From: Flavobacterium sp.
Lineage (GTDB): Bacteria; Bacteroidota; Bacteroidia; Flavobacteriales; Flavobacteriaceae
Length of the DNA: 7,152 nucleotides
Reading direction: 5' to 3'
Assembly: GCA_019105125.1 (NCBI GenBank)
Contig: JAHRWO010000370.1
Span: 1-7,152 of the forward strand
The notes beneath the pieces were generated by a model. The model was not told where the DNA came from. It worked only from the letters and a program-made list of their open reading frames with translations, and made no database searches. Positions 6,747 through 7,152 of the stretch are shown here, in pieces (the first letter of the stretch is position 1; each line of letters opens with the position of its first letter). The position numbers and the translations under genes were made by a program.

Positions 6747-7152
6747 TTAAAATTTCCAATCGAAGTCATCTTCCTTTTCTTTAAAAACAGCTCCTAGCTC
6801 AATCTTAACGATTTCGTTATAGTCAACATGGAAAAACAACCAATTTTCTTCATTAAAATAACTCACAACTCCTTCAGCAGTATCTGACTCAAAAGGCTTA
6901 ATTTTATTTTTTTCTAAAATGGAATATACTTCGCTCCAATTTTTACCAATTAATGTAGTAGTAAACAACTTAATAATAGGATTAGAAGTCGTCATATAAC
7001 CCAATCTATAATCTTCCTCTTTGTAAAAAGTCAAACGAAGCTTTCTTGAATTATAAACGAAAATAACATTTTCGTCTTCATCCTTATAACTTGAATCGGG
7101 TTTACCCAAAATTTTAGTCACATCTTGCTCTTTCATTCCAAAAAGCAAATTA
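6747..7152 (-). CDS. Conserved hypothetical protein with BamE/SmpA-like motif, 5' end outside window
   Basis: The C-terminal 135 residues of a protein I recognise only as a flavobacterial conserved hypothetical. The frame is open to the window edge; the apparent TTG at 7148 and ATG at 7136 fall in or beside the conserved LLFGMKEQDVTKILGKPD segment, so the real start is probably upstream. That segment resembles the helical G-M-x(3)-V-x(3)-L-G-x-P-D motif of BamE/SmpA-like folds and is followed by beta-rich sequence (VIFVYNSRKLRLTFY). The second half seems to repeat the layout: LIGKNWSEVYSILEKNKI, then YFNEENWLFFHVDYNEIVKIEL. No signal peptide, membrane segment or catalytic motif is visible here. 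It ends with the acidic-aromatic tail DDFDWKF. It converges on the isomerase operon and shares its terminator. Function unknown. Confidence 0.82.
   Translation of the reverse strand, partial: NLLFGMKEQDVTKILGKPDSSYKDEDENVIFVYNSRKLRLTFYKEEDYRLGYMTTSNPIIKLFTTTLIGKNWSEVYSILEKNKIKPFESDTAEGVVSYFNEENWLFFHVDYNEIVKIELGAVFKEKEDDFDWKF

Noticed and set aside
7146..7148. TTG as start codon of the minus-strand hypothetical gene
   Set aside because: The frame continues to the window edge and the conserved LLFGM segment begins right at this codon, so an upstream start outside the window is more likely.
1..7152. Defence system, prophage, insertion sequence, CRISPR array or tRNA genes
   Set aside because: No repeats with regular spacing, transposase or phage-like products, cloverleaf-like sequences or defence domains were seen; all long frames match ordinary flavobacterial families or a conserved hypothetical.

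Overview
The window looks like chromosomal DNA of a member of the Flavobacteriia (Bacteroidota), probably Flavobacterium or a close relative. The evidence is the low G+C content, very A-rich codon use, no clear Shine-Dalgarno sequences, promoter-like TANNTTTG boxes, and Bacteroidota-specific proteins: a type B type IX secretion (T9SS) cargo, the gliding lipoprotein GldI, and signal peptides ending in A|Q. I see no mobile elements, CRISPR arrays, tRNA or rRNA genes.

Layout. (1) 1-813, plus strand: the C-terminal part of an ABC1/AarF/UbiB-type kinase, cut off by the window start. (2) 814-958: a gap holding a terminator-like hairpin, a second interlocking inverted repeat that could make a pseudoknot, and a -7 promoter box almost touching the next start codon. 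(3) 959-2974, plus: a large secreted multidomain protein (choice-of-anchor L domain, Ig-like modules, SprB-like repeat, T9SS type B sorting domain). (4) 3019-6697, plus: a tight four-gene run with spacings of -4, +5 and +3 nt: an NrnA-like DHH/DHHA1 phosphoesterase, gldI, and two tandem paralogous proteins that each fuse a cyclophilin domain to an FKBP domain. It ends at a strong bidirectional hairpin terminator (6703-6738). (5) 6747-7152, minus: a convergent conserved hypothetical protein, 5' end outside the window.

How they fit. GldI and the two dual immunophilins all carry export signals and all belong to peptidyl-prolyl isomerase families, so the operon looks like a prolyl-isomerase cassette of the cell envelope. 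Its likely purpose is folding exported proteins, plausibly including T9SS/gliding components and large cargo such as the neighbouring 671-residue protein. The cytosolic NrnA-like enzyme is translationally coupled to gldI by an ATGA overlap, but no biochemical link is evident. This is mostly a recognisable core flavobacterial locus. The points most worth a second look are the tandem dual immunophilins and their divergence (lipoprotein versus soluble, 19-residue insertion and altered pocket in one FKBP domain), and the interlocking inverted repeats upstream of the T9SS cargo gene. I do not see convincing evidence of an entirely new system.
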